6,425 bases of DNA from positions 1 through 6,425 of the forward strand of contig CAAHEN010000190.1 in NCBI GenBank assembly GCA_900772575.1, written 5' to 3'. Shown in pieces: positions 1 through 6,383 of this stretch. Every line of letters begins with the position of its first letter. The first letter of the stretch is position 1. The notes under the pieces are model-generated. The model was not told where the DNA came from. It searched no databases and saw nothing but the letters and a program-made list of their open reading frames with translations. This stretch comes from Bacteroidaceae bacterium (GTDB taxonomy: Bacteria; Bacteroidota; Bacteroidia; Bacteroidales; Bacteroidaceae). The position numbers were made by a program, and so were the translations under genes.

Positions 1-1478
1 GCGTGGCTGGTCATGCCGCCACGGGCGGTCAGGATGCCCTCAGCCACATTCATACCGGCCAGATCCTCGGGCGATGTCTCCACGCGCACGAGGACAACCT
101 TGTGCCCTTCGGCGTGCCACTTGGCAGCGTCGTCGGCGAAGAATACGATTTGGCCGCAGGCCGCGCCGGGACTGGCGGGGAGGCCACGGGTGAGTTCGCT
201 GGCCGAGGCCAGCGCCTCCTTGCTGAACACGGGGTGGAGCAGTTCGTCGAGTTTCTGGGGCTCGCAACGCTTGAGGGCCGTCTTCTCGTCGATCATGCCT
301 TGGTGGAGCAGATCCATGGCTATCTTGACCATCGCGGCACCGGTGCGCTTGCCGTTGCGCGTCTGGAGGAACCACAGTTTGCCCTCCTGGACGGTAAACT
401 CCATGTCCTGCATGTCGCGGTAGTGGGCTTCGAGCTTGGTCTGGATGGCGTCGAGCTGTTTATAGATTTCAGGCATGGCCTCTTCCATGGAGGGGAAATT
501 GGCCTTGCGGTCGTCCTCGTGGATGCCTTGCAGCGCGGCCCAGCGGCGTGACCCTTCGAGGGTGATCTGCTGCGGGGTGCGGATACCGGCCACGACGTCC
601 TCGCCCTGGGCGTTGACGAGCCATTCGCCGTTGAAGAGATCCTCGCCGGTGGCAGCGTCGCGACTGAAGCATACACCGGTGGCCGACGTGCTGCCCATGT
701 TGCCAAACACCATGGCCATGACCGTCACGGCCGTGCCCCACTCAGCCGGTATGCCCTCCATCTTGCGGTAGAGGATGGCGCGCTCGTTCATCCACGAGTC
801 GAACACGGCGCAGATGGCGCCCCAGAGCTGCTCCATCGGGTTGGTGGGGAAGTCGGCGCCGGTGCGTTCTTTGATAGCGGCCTTGAAGAGGACGACGAGG
901 CGCTTGAGGTCGTCGACACCGAGCTCGTTGTCGAGCTTGACGCCTTTGTCGGCCTTGACCTTGTCTATGATTTCCTCAAAGGGGTCAGCGTCTTCCTTGT
1001 TGACCGGCTTCATGCCCAGCACGACATCGCCATACATCTGTACGAAGCGGCGATAGGCGTCGTAGGCGAAACGCGGGTTGCCCGTCTTGCGGGCCAGACC
1101 CTCGACCACCTCGTCATTGAGCCCCAGGTTGAGGATGGTGTCCATCATGCCCGGCATGGAGGCACGGGCGCCGGAACGCACTGAGAGCAGCAGCGGGTTC
1201 TCAACGTCGCCAAACTTGGAGGCCATGAGCGTCTCGATGCCGTGAAGGGCATTCTCCACGTCGGCGCGGAGCAGGCCGATCACCTCGGCCTTGCCCACCT
1301 TATAATAGTCATTGCACGTGTCGGTCGTGATGGTGAACCCCGGCGGAACGGGCACGCCGATAAGGTTCATCTCCGCAAGGTTGGCGCCCTTGCCTCCGAG
1401 CTCGTTGCGCATGTCGGCACGGCCCTCGGCCTGCCCTGCACCAAAGGTAAAGACTCTTTTCTTCTTGCTATCTTCCAT
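1..1478 (-). CDS. ppdK: Pyruvate, phosphate dikinase, N-terminal part (cut by window edge)
   Basis: PPDK reversibly converts PEP, AMP and PPi to pyruvate, ATP and Pi in the cytoplasm. In anaerobic Bacteroidota it typically works as a PPi-linked pyruvate kinase or in gluconeogenesis. The reading frame runs 492 full codons from ATG at 1478. Visible motifs in order: ELGGKGANLAEM (26-37) and VPPGFTITT (44-52) near the N-terminus; SVRSGARASMPGMMDT (99-114), containing the phosphate-binding Arg101; GNMGSTSATGVCFSRD (259-274) and NAQGEDVVAGIRTPQ (289-303) of the ATP-grasp domain; LWFLQTRNGKRT (368-379); then the swivelling domain with TARGGMTSH (484-492). His492 is the phosphorylated catalytic histidine (His455 in the Clostridium symbiosum enzyme) and is the last complete codon. 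The PEP/pyruvate barrel lies outside the window. No frameshift is seen. The gene is divergent from the DUF4301 gene. The start is supported by a promoter 49-79 bases upstream and the typical MxxxKKKRVFxFG opening. Confidence 0.97.
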   Translation of the reverse strand, partial: MEDSKKKRVFTFGAGQAEGRADMRNELGGKGANLAEMNLIGVPVPPGFTITTDTCNDYYKVGKAEVIGLLRADVENALHGIETLMASKFGDVENPLLLSVRSGARASMPGMMDTILNLGLNDEVVEGLARKTGNPRFAYDAYRRFVQMYGDVVLGMKPVNKEDADPFEEIIDKVKADKGVKLDNELGVDDLKRLVVLFKAAIKERTGADFPTNPMEQLWGAICAVFDSWMNERAILYRKMEGIPAEWGTAVTVMAMVFGNMGSTSATGVCFSRDAATGEDLFNGEWLVNAQGEDVVAGIRTPQQITLEGSRRWAALQGIHEDDRKANFPSMEEAMPEIYKQLDAIQTKLEAHYRDMQDMEFTVQEGKLWFLQTRNGKRTGAAMVKIAMDLLHQGMIDEKTALKRCEPQKLDELLHPVFSKEALASASELTRGLPASPGAACGQIVFFADDAAKWHAEGHKVVLVRVETSPEDLAGMNVAEGILTARGGMTSH

Positions 1479-1526
1479 AAAAATTGGTATTTGTTTTACA
1501 TCTTAATCTATATGAATCATAGGGCG

Positions 1527-1557
1527 CAAATTTAGGAAAAACCTTTATGTGGACAAA
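1527..1557 (-). promoter_or_regulatory. Bacteroidota-type promoter of ppdK
   Basis: On the minus strand TTTG (1557-1554) is followed after 19 bp by TAAATTTG (1534-1527). This matches the Bacteroides -33/-7 consensus TTTG-N19-21-TAnnTTTG at every fixed base. Transcription would begin near 1520, leaving a leader of about 43 nt before the ppdK ATG. The leader is A/T-rich with no Shine-Dalgarno motif, as is usual in this phylum. Confidence 0.75.
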
Positions 1558-1568
1558 GCAAAATGGGG

Positions 1569-1586
1569 TTTTTGTTGCAGCAAAAA
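1569..1586. repeat. Short palindrome between the divergent promoters
   Basis: TTTTTGT (1569-1575) and GCAAAAA (1580-1586) flank a TGCA centre. They form an 18-bp near-perfect dyad with one wobble pair. It lies 11 bp upstream of the ppdK -33 element and about 50 bp upstream of the -7 box of the opposite gene. It could be an operator or simply a chance A/T palindrome; I recognise no regulator for it. Confidence 0.35.
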
Positions 1587-1637
1587 ATAATCATCGGTTT
1601 TATGCCCGTTAAGCCGTTCAATCCCAAAAATAATATC

Positions 1638-1645
1638 TACATTTG
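1638..1645 (+). promoter_or_regulatory. -7 box of the DUF4301-mnmE transcription unit
   Basis: TACATTTG fits the Bacteroidota -7 consensus TAnnTTTG and is followed by CAGAG, a common sequence around the start site. No good -33 TTTG is seen 19-21 bp upstream; the nearest match is GTTC around 1616-1619. Transcription would start near 1652. This gives a leader of about 112 nt and excludes start codons upstream of the box. Confidence 0.6.
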
Positions 1646-1651
1646 CAGAGA

Positions 1652-1763
1652 ATGCGGCCCGGCGCAGAATCGCGTCCGCGCTGCGGGCTACGGTCCGGCA
1701 CGCGCCCCATGCCGGGGCAACCCATTGACCAATGTCACCATCTTAAAAAAACTGTCTATCCTC
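1652..1763 (+). other. GC-rich untranslated leader with a small hairpin
   Basis: This is the presumed 5' untranslated region of the DUF4301 gene. Its first 70 bases are much richer in G+C than the flanking A/T-rich DNA. It holds a GCCCC-ATGCC-GGGGC stem-loop (1704-1718). The last 25 bases before the ATG are A/T-rich, as expected for a Bacteroidota ribosome-binding region. No known riboswitch or tRNA shape is recognisable. Confidence 0.35.
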
Positions 1764-3293
1764 ATGCTTACAGAACAAGACGCTAACACACTCAGAGAGA
1801 AAGGCATCAGCCCCGAACGCCTCGAAGCCCAGCTCGAAGCGTTCCGCAAGGGGTTCCCCTACCTGAAGCTCGCGGCCGCAGCCAGTACGGAGCGCGGCAT
1901 CTACGCCCCCGGCGAGGAGGCCCGCGACAACTTTGCCAATGCCTGGAAACGCTATGCCGCAGAGGGACATACCATCGTGAAATTTGTCCCGGCCTCAGGA
2001 GCCGCCAGCCGCATGTTCAAGAATATGTTCGCCTTCCTCAACGCCAGCTATGAGCACCCTGAGACCGATTTCGAGAAAACATTCTTCAGCAACCTTCGGC
2101 GCTTTGCCTTCCACGACGACCTCGATGCCGCCTGCATACGCCTCCACGGCCTCAGCGCCGACGCGCTCCTCGACCAGGGGCAGCATAAGAAAATCGTCGA
2201 GGCCATGCTCTGTGCCGAGGGCCTCAACTACGGCCAGTTGCCGAAGGGACTGCTCAAGTTCCACAGCTACCCCACCGGAGCCCGCACACCCGCTGAGGAG
2301 CACCTCGTCGAAGGTGCCCTCTACGCCAAGGGGGGCGACGGACAGGTGAAAGTGCATTTCACCGTGTCGCACGAGCATCTGCCGCTGTTCAGGCAGCTCA
2401 TCGACGGGAAAAAGGGTGGGCTGGAAGAGAAATACGACGCCCGCTTCGACGTCAGCTACTCTGAACAAAAACCGGAGACGGACACCGTGGCCGTCAACCC
2501 GGACAACACCCTCTTCCGCGACAAGCGTGGCCAACTGCTGTTCAGGCCCGGCGGGCACGGCGCGCTCATCGAAAACCTGAACGACATCGACGCCGACATC
2601 ATCTTCATCAAGAACATTGACAACGTGGTGCACGACCGCTTCAAGGCTGACACCGTGGCTGCCAAGCAGCTTCTCGCAGGCATTCTCGTCGACACGCAGA
2701 AGACCGTCTTCGACTATCTGCGCCGGCTCGACAGCGGGCGCTACCAGATGGCCGACCTGCTGGAGATGCTGCAGTTCGTGCAGAAGCGCCTCTGCTGCAA
2801 GAATCCGGAGACCAAGATGCTCGAAGACACGGAGATGGCCATCTACCTGCGCCGCAAGCTCAACCGCCCCATCCGCGTCTGCGGCATGGTGCGCAACGTC
2901 GGCGAGCCCGGCGGTGGCCCGTTTCTGGCCTACAACCCCGACGGCACCGTCTCGCCGCAGATTCTGGAGAGTTCACAGATAGACATGGCTGACCCACAGA
3001 AAAAGGCGCTCTTCGACGGCGGCACATACTTCAACCCCGCCGACCTCGTCTGCGCCACGAAGGACTACCTCGGTGAGAAGTTCGACCTGCGCCGTTACGT
3101 CGACCCCGCCACAGGGTTCATCTCATCGAAAAGCAAGGACGGGCAGCCGCTCAAGGCGCTCGAACTTCCGGGACTGTGGAACGGTGCCATGAGCGACTGG
3201 AGCACCGTCTTCGTCGAAGTGCCGCTCTCAACCTTCAACCCCGTCAAGACGGTCAACGACCTTTTGCGGCGCCAGCATCAGGATCACGACTGA
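1764..3293 (+). CDS. DUF4301 family protein (509 aa), possibly a divergent nucleotidyltransferase
   Basis: I recognise this as a DUF4301 protein, a Bacteroidota family without a described function. I chose ATG 1764 (MLTEQD...) because the frame upstream has no conserved look and crosses the predicted promoter at 1638-1645. No signal peptide or membrane segment is seen, so it should be cytoplasmic. Conserved-looking blocks are FVPASGAASRMFK (74-86), LLKFHSYPTGARTPAEEH (163-180), YSEQKPETDTVAVN (232-245), LLFRPGGHGALIENL (258-272), IKNIDNVVHDRF (282-293), RNVGEPGGGPF (377-387), LPGLWNGAMSDW (468-479) and VEVPLSTFNPVKTVNDLL (484-501). Their order resembles UDP-sugar pyrophosphorylases: a glycine/serine-rich SRM-K loop near the N-terminus, SEQKP, a P-GHG block, a DN metal site, and a late FxPVKTxxDLL. 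That link is inference. It is 37 bp upstream of mnmE and probably in one operon with it. Confidence 0.87.
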   Translation: MLTEQDANTLREKGISPERLEAQLEAFRKGFPYLKLAAAASTERGIYAPGEEARDNFANAWKRYAAEGHTIVKFVPASGAASRMFKNMFAFLNASYEHPETDFEKTFFSNLRRFAFHDDLDAACIRLHGLSADALLDQGQHKKIVEAMLCAEGLNYGQLPKGLLKFHSYPTGARTPAEEHLVEGALYAKGGDGQVKVHFTVSHEHLPLFRQLIDGKKGGLEEKYDARFDVSYSEQKPETDTVAVNPDNTLFRDKRGQLLFRPGGHGALIENLNDIDADIIFIKNIDNVVHDRFKADTVAAKQLLAGILVDTQKTVFDYLRRLDSGRYQMADLLEMLQFVQKRLCCKNPETKMLEDTEMAIYLRRKLNRPIRVCGMVRNVGEPGGGPFLAYNPDGTVSPQILESSQIDMADPQKKALFDGGTYFNPADLVCATKDYLGEKFDLRRYVDPATGFISSKSKDGQPLKALELPGLWNGAMSDWSTVFVEVPLSTFNPVKTVNDLLRRQHQDHD

Positions 3294-3330
3294 ACGCCCC
3301 ATCACACAGCGATTTGTTCACCATACTTAT

Positions 3331-4740
3331 ATGACCGATACCATCTGTGCCGTGGCCACGGCACCCGGCGGCGCCATAGGCCTCGTCAGGGTGTCGGGGC
3401 CACGGGCCATCGATATTACAGACAGTCTCTTCAGCCCGGCCTCGGGCCGGCACCTCGCCGAGCGCCCTGCGGGCACCGTCAGCTTTGGCCGCATCGTCGC
3501 GCCTGGCGGTGATGAGGTCGACGAGGTGCTCGTCAGCCTGTTCCGCGCACCGCACTCCTACACTGGCGAGGACGCCACGGAGATCTCGTGCCACGGCTCG
3601 CGCTATATTCTCGACAGCGTTGTCCGCCTGCTCATCGCCGCCGGCTGCCGGCTGGCGCGGCCGGGCGAATACACGCAGCGGGCCTTCCTCAACGGCAAGA
3701 TGGACCTCAGCCAGGCCGAAGCCGTGGCCGATCTCATCGCCGCCGAATCAGCGGCGCAGCACCGCTTGGCGCTCAACCAGATGCGCGGCGGCGTCGGCAA
3801 CGATATCCGCAGCCTGCGCGATCGCCTGCTGCACATGGCCACACTCCTGGAACTCGAGCTGGACTTCTCCGACCACGAGGATCTGGAGTTTGCCGACCGC
3901 AAGGCGCTCTGTGCCCTGGCCGACGAGACGGCCAGTCACATTGCCCGCCTCTGCGACACCTTCAGCCAAGGCAACGCGCTCAAGGAGGGCATACCGATAG
4001 CCATCGTCGGGGAGACGAACGTCGGCAAGTCCACACTGCTCAACGCCCTGGTGCGTGAGGAGCGCGCCATCGTCAGCGATGTCCATGGCACCACGCGCGA
4101 CGTCATCGAAGAGCGCGCCGTCATCGGTGGCCGCCAGTTCCGCTTCATCGACACGGCAGGCATCCGCCACACTGCCGACACCGTTGAGCGGTTGGGCATT
4201 GAGCGCACTTTCCGCGAGCTGTCGCGGGCCGACATCGTGATATGGGTCGTCGACGCCGAACTGGCCGACCGGCAATTCGAAGAACTCGCACCGCAGATCT
4301 TCCCCCACCTCAGCCGCGACAAGCACCTGATCCTTCTGGTCAATAAGGCCGACCTGCTCAGCACCGCCGCCCCGCCCCACTCCTCCGCCGAAGACCTTGC
4401 GGCGGGTCTGGCGGTCCGCTGCCCTGTCCCCACCATTCCGCTGGCCATGTCAGCCCACCGCGTTGACGACATCGACCGTCTGCGCACTGCCATTTCCTCT
4501 GCCGCTCCCCAACTGCCAGCCGACAACGTGCTCATCAGCAATGCCCGCCACTACGAGGCGCTCACCCAAGCGCTCAGTGCCATCCGAGCCGTCTCCGCCG
4601 GCCTCAGCACCCAGGTACCGACAGACCTCATCAGCGAAGACTTGCGCAGCTGCATCCGCCACCTCTCCGGCATCATCGGCGAAATCCGCTCCGAGTCCGT
4701 CCTCCAGAACGTATTCTCCAAGTTCTGCATCGGAAAGTAA
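3331..4740 (+). CDS. mnmE: tRNA uridine-5-carboxymethylaminomethyl(34) synthesis GTPase MnmE
   Basis: MnmE (TrmE) acts with MnmG (GidA) to put a carboxymethylaminomethyl or aminomethyl group on U34 of tRNAs reading split codon boxes. It is a cytoplasmic, potassium-activated GTPase that dimerises through its G domain. The 469-aa product is full length. The N-terminal folate-binding domain opens TDTICAVATAPGGAIGLVRVSG and includes HSYTGED (75-81). The helical domain begins around PGEYTQRAFLNGKMDLSQAE (111-130). G motifs are G1 GETNVGKST (227-235) with the K-loop Asn230, G2 GTTRD (253-257), G3 DTAGI (274-278) and G4 NKAD (338-341). Glu286 in DTVERLG matches the catalytic Glu282 of E. coli. The protein ends in FCIGK, with the functionally essential Cys466. 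No Shine-Dalgarno is seen. Only 37 bp separate it from the DUF4301 stop and no promoter motif lies between, so co-transcription is likely. Confidence 0.98.
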   Translation: MTDTICAVATAPGGAIGLVRVSGPRAIDITDSLFSPASGRHLAERPAGTVSFGRIVAPGGDEVDEVLVSLFRAPHSYTGEDATEISCHGSRYILDSVVRLLIAAGCRLARPGEYTQRAFLNGKMDLSQAEAVADLIAAESAAQHRLALNQMRGGVGNDIRSLRDRLLHMATLLELELDFSDHEDLEFADRKALCALADETASHIARLCDTFSQGNALKEGIPIAIVGETNVGKSTLLNALVREERAIVSDVHGTTRDVIEERAVIGGRQFRFIDTAGIRHTADTVERLGIERTFRELSRADIVIWVVDAELADRQFEELAPQIFPHLSRDKHLILLVNKADLLSTAAPPHSSAEDLAAGLAVRCPVPTIPLAMSAHRVDDIDRLRTAISSAAPQLPADNVLISNARHYEALTQALSAIRAVSAGLSTQVPTDLISEDLRSCIRHLSGIIGEIRSESVLQNVFSKFCIGK

Positions 4741-4865
4741 TCATCCTGTAGGAGTATGGAGCAATGAAGAGCAATGTCTACACAAGGATAGATGATAGGC
4801 CAACGAGGACAGACCTTTCTTAGCGGAGAACTATAAGGACAGAGACGCATTTTAAGATAAATAAT
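4741..4865 (+). other. Intergenic spacer between mnmE and the GIY-YIG gene
   Basis: This 125-bp stretch has no TAnnTTTG box and no TTTG, so no standard housekeeping promoter is visible. It also has no convincing terminator hairpin after mnmE; TCCTGTAGGA at 4744-4753 is too small. It contains two short direct repeats: GAGCAATG at 4759 and 4769, and AGGACAGA at 4806 and 4836. The last 15 bases are A/T-rich, consistent with a Bacteroidota translation start region. The downstream gene may rely on read-through or an atypical promoter. Confidence 0.4.
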
Positions 4866-5708
4866 ATGGGAAAAACAATAACGACCTATCTGATAGACGG
4901 CACGCCCAAAGGGGTGCAAACAGTAGTGATAAGCAATCGCACCCTGATTGTTTACAACATACCTCGCACTCGCATTGACATACTTCACGAGGATGAGCGT
5001 AAAGAGTTACAGACACCCGCTCTTTACATTTTGATGGGTGAAGACGAAGCAGGCAACCCCAAAGCTTATATCGGAGAAACAGAAAACTTTAGCAAACGTG
5101 TACGCGACCATATAAACAAAAAGGACTTCTGGCATAGAGCCATCGTGTTTGTATCGCTAGCTCATGACAAAACAAAGGCCGACGTGCAATACCTTGAAAG
5201 GAAATCGGTGGAATTGGCACTGAAAGCTAACCGTTACACCCTTGATGACAATAAGCAAAATCCCAAGAATCCTACGCTCACCGAGGCCCAACGCAGCACC
5301 GACGAGGAGTATTTTGAGGATATCTGCTTTGTAGTGTCATTTATTGGCTACACTATCTTCGACAAAGCCGAGGTCACAAAGAAAGACCCCATGTTTTATA
5401 TCATCGAGAATGGCATCTTAGCCAAGGGTATCTATAATGATAATGGCATGACCGTACTCGAAGACAGTAAAATTGCCATCAAGACCAGTCCCAAATTCAA
5501 AGGATTCGCCCAACGGGCCAAACAAATAAAAGAATGTTGCGTACGGGAAGGCGACTACTACATTGTGAAGCGAGCTAAGTCGTTCTCATCCCCCAGTGCA
5601 GCCGCCGTATTCTGTTTGGGCCGTTCCTCTAACGGCTGGACAGCCTGGATAAGCGACACTGACAAGAAGAAAGCAAAGACATTAGATCTAATCTACAGAC
5701 AGCAATAA
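4866..5708 (+). CDS. GIY-YIG nuclease family protein with DUF4357-like C-terminus (280 aa)
   Basis: This is a probable DNA-binding, nuclease-like protein. The N-terminal 50 residues form a leader ending before the GIY-YIG core. The core has ALYIL (52-56) in place of the GIY strand, AYIGETENFSKRVRDH (67-82) with the YIG motif and the conserved Arg, then DFWHRAIVFVS (87-97), and YLERKSVELALKANRY (109-124) with Glu111 or Glu116 as the metal-ligand candidate and Asn122 behind it. The C-terminus, SSPSAAAVFCLGRSSNGWTAWIS (241-263), matches the DUF4357 pattern common in this protein class. The physiological target is unknown; relatives I recall sit as stand-alone genes, sometimes near restriction-modification loci. 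No membrane segment is seen. The gene is clearly AT-richer than mnmE and ppdK and abuts transposon debris, which suggests horizontal gain. GIY Gly is replaced by Leu, but the Tyr is kept, so activity is plausible. Confidence 0.88.
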   Translation: MGKTITTYLIDGTPKGVQTVVISNRTLIVYNIPRTRIDILHEDERKELQTPALYILMGEDEAGNPKAYIGETENFSKRVRDHINKKDFWHRAIVFVSLAHDKTKADVQYLERKSVELALKANRYTLDDNKQNPKNPTLTEAQRSTDEEYFEDICFVVSFIGYTIFDKAEVTKKDPMFYIIENGILAKGIYNDNGMTVLEDSKIAIKTSPKFKGFAQRAKQIKECCVREGDYYIVKRAKSFSSPSAAAVFCLGRSSNGWTAWISDTDKKKAKTLDLIYRQQ

Positions 5709-5762
5709 TTATGGGAAAGCTTTCATTATCAATAACTGTAGAGTCAAACAGCAAATGAAAAG
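5709..5762. other. Spacer between GIY-YIG stop and the transposase remnant, probable IS end
   Basis: A perfect 10-bp palindrome GAAAGCTTTC sits at 5715-5724, just after the GIY-YIG stop, but no T-run follows it. The stretch CTGTAGAGTCAAACAGCAAATG (about 5737-5758) lies where the 3' terminal inverted repeat of the IS30-type element would be expected. I could not pair it convincingly with a second terminal repeat beyond 6000. Confidence 0.3.
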
Positions 5763-5981
5763 TCAGGGGAAGTTCTGATAGGACCTGTCCTTCGGCGTGT
5801 CGAAGTTGATTTTCTCCCTGGATCTTCTGTTGAGTCTGTACTGCATCGCCTTAATCCTACGGTCAGAGAAATCGTTGAATTTGGCCTGTTTGGGGATGCA
5901 CCTTCTGATGTGCTTGTTCGCGTTCTCTGCAGCCCCTTTCTGCCACGAGCAGTAGGCGTCCGCGAAATAGACGGTGACGGC
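5763..5981 (-). pseudogene. IS30-family transposase, decayed 3' fragment
   Basis: The minus strand read from about 5981 to a TGA at 5765-5763 encodes AVTVYFADAYCSWQKG, then AAENANKHIRRCIPK, then LNRRSREKINFDTPKD before the stop. This follows the C-terminal signature of IS30-type DDE transposases, YFADPYSSWQ-G-NENTNGLIRxYIPK...LNxRPRKxLxFxTP. The Glu of AAEN corresponds to the third acidic residue of the DDE triad (codon 5927-5925). The frame stays open to 6020 but has no start codon, and no recognisable transposase lies upstream. The zinc/HTH N-terminus and both catalytic Asp residues are therefore gone. Substitutions at usually fixed positions (NEN to AEN, YIPK to CIPK, RPR to RSR) suggest decay. 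A fuller-length copy elsewhere in the genome is likely. It converges on the GIY-YIG gene, with 54 bp between the two stop codons. Confidence 0.8.
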
Positions 5982-6062
5982 TCTCCCACTTTCACCTTCA
6001 GCCCCCTCTAGTTGGACACTTCACATCAAATAAAACATAGGGGTGGCGCCCCGTCCTTGGGC

Positions 6063-6073
6063 TTTTGACGCAT
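6063..6073 (+). repeat. Direct repeat TTTTGACGCAT, copy 1
   Basis: TTTTGACGCAT is repeated exactly at 6304-6314, 241 bp downstream, and both copies are preceded by a TGGGC or GGGGC run. The two copies bracket the large palindrome and could mark the ends of a repeat unit. Confidence 0.45.
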
Positions 6074-6217
6074 CCCCATGCCGCATCTCTCCATTGTAAA
6101 GCGCCCCATAATATAACACCGCTCCGGCTGTCACTTCACCTTTTTGCGCCGATTGCTGAAACGGCACATTAACCTCTTTAACTTTCGGCTGGACTCGGAT
6201 TGTTAAAATGGGACTTC

Positions 6218-6288
6218 AGCGAAATTTCCCTAGGGCAAATCAGAATTAGCTCGGAGCAAATTTTTCCGAGGCCTAGGGAAGTTTCGCT
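6218..6288. repeat. Long interrupted palindrome with nested hairpin
   Basis: The left arm AGCGAAATTTCCCTAGG (6218-6234) is the reverse complement of the right arm at 6272-6288 except for one position (17 bp, 16 paired plus a possible wobble). The 37-nt interior holds a second hairpin, CTCGGA (6250-6255) with TCCGAG (6265-6270). Both arms contain CCTAGG. There is no T-run after the right arm, so it does not look like a standard terminator. It resembles REP- or MITE-type intergenic palindromes or a structured RNA. Confidence 0.6.
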
Positions 6289-6303
6289 AAAAACTGGGGC
6301 GAT

Positions 6304-6314
6304 TTTTGACGCAT
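6304..6314 (+). repeat. Direct repeat TTTTGACGCAT, copy 2
   Basis: This is an exact second copy of the 11-mer at 6063-6073. It lies 15 bp to the right of the large palindrome. Confidence 0.45.
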
Positions 6315-6345
6315 ACTGGCGATAGAGGGTGTCGCGGGGGACGAG

Positions 6346-6374
6346 AAAAGGCCGCCCTTGTGGGGTGGCCTTTT
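6346..6374. terminator. Strong hairpin, bidirectional intrinsic terminator
   Basis: AAAAGGCCGCCC (6346-6357) pairs with GGGTGGCCTTTT (6363-6374), giving a 12-bp stem with one G-U pair and a very short loop. An A-run on one side and a T-run on the other let it act on both strands. It may end a gene lying to the right of the window, or limit transcription from the minus-strand promoter motif beside it. Confidence 0.65.
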
Positions 6375-6383
6375 CCTCTGCTG

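Noticed and set aside
3..551. 182-aa plus-strand open frame
   Set aside because: It lies antisense to ppdK, whose minus-strand product shows every PPDK motif; it arises from GC-rich codon bias.
1563..1763. 67-codon N-terminal extension of the DUF4301 protein
   Set aside because: It runs across the -7 box at 1638-1645, has no domain-like features, and the family-like sequence begins at MLTEQD (1764).
1995..2633. 212-aa minus-strand open frame
   Set aside because: It is the antisense shadow of the DUF4301 gene, with no recognisable domain and repetitive V/E/G composition.
3748..4380. 210-aa minus-strand open frame
   Set aside because: It is antisense to the mnmE G domain, which is clearly the real coding frame.
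4551..4988. 145-aa minus-strand open frame spanning the mnmE to GIY-YIG gap
   Set aside because: It overlaps the 3' end of mnmE and the 5' end of the GIY-YIG gene antisense, with no domain or promoter.
5744..5995. 83-aa minus-strand open frame rich in R, S and T
   Set aside because: It is the wrong frame; another minus-strand frame of the same bases gives the IS30 transposase C-terminus.
6001..6150. Minus-strand frames ending in ATPMFYLM or APPLCFI as small proteins
   Set aside because: Overlapping frames are open at once and none has a supported start; the stretch reads better as repeat-like intergenic DNA.
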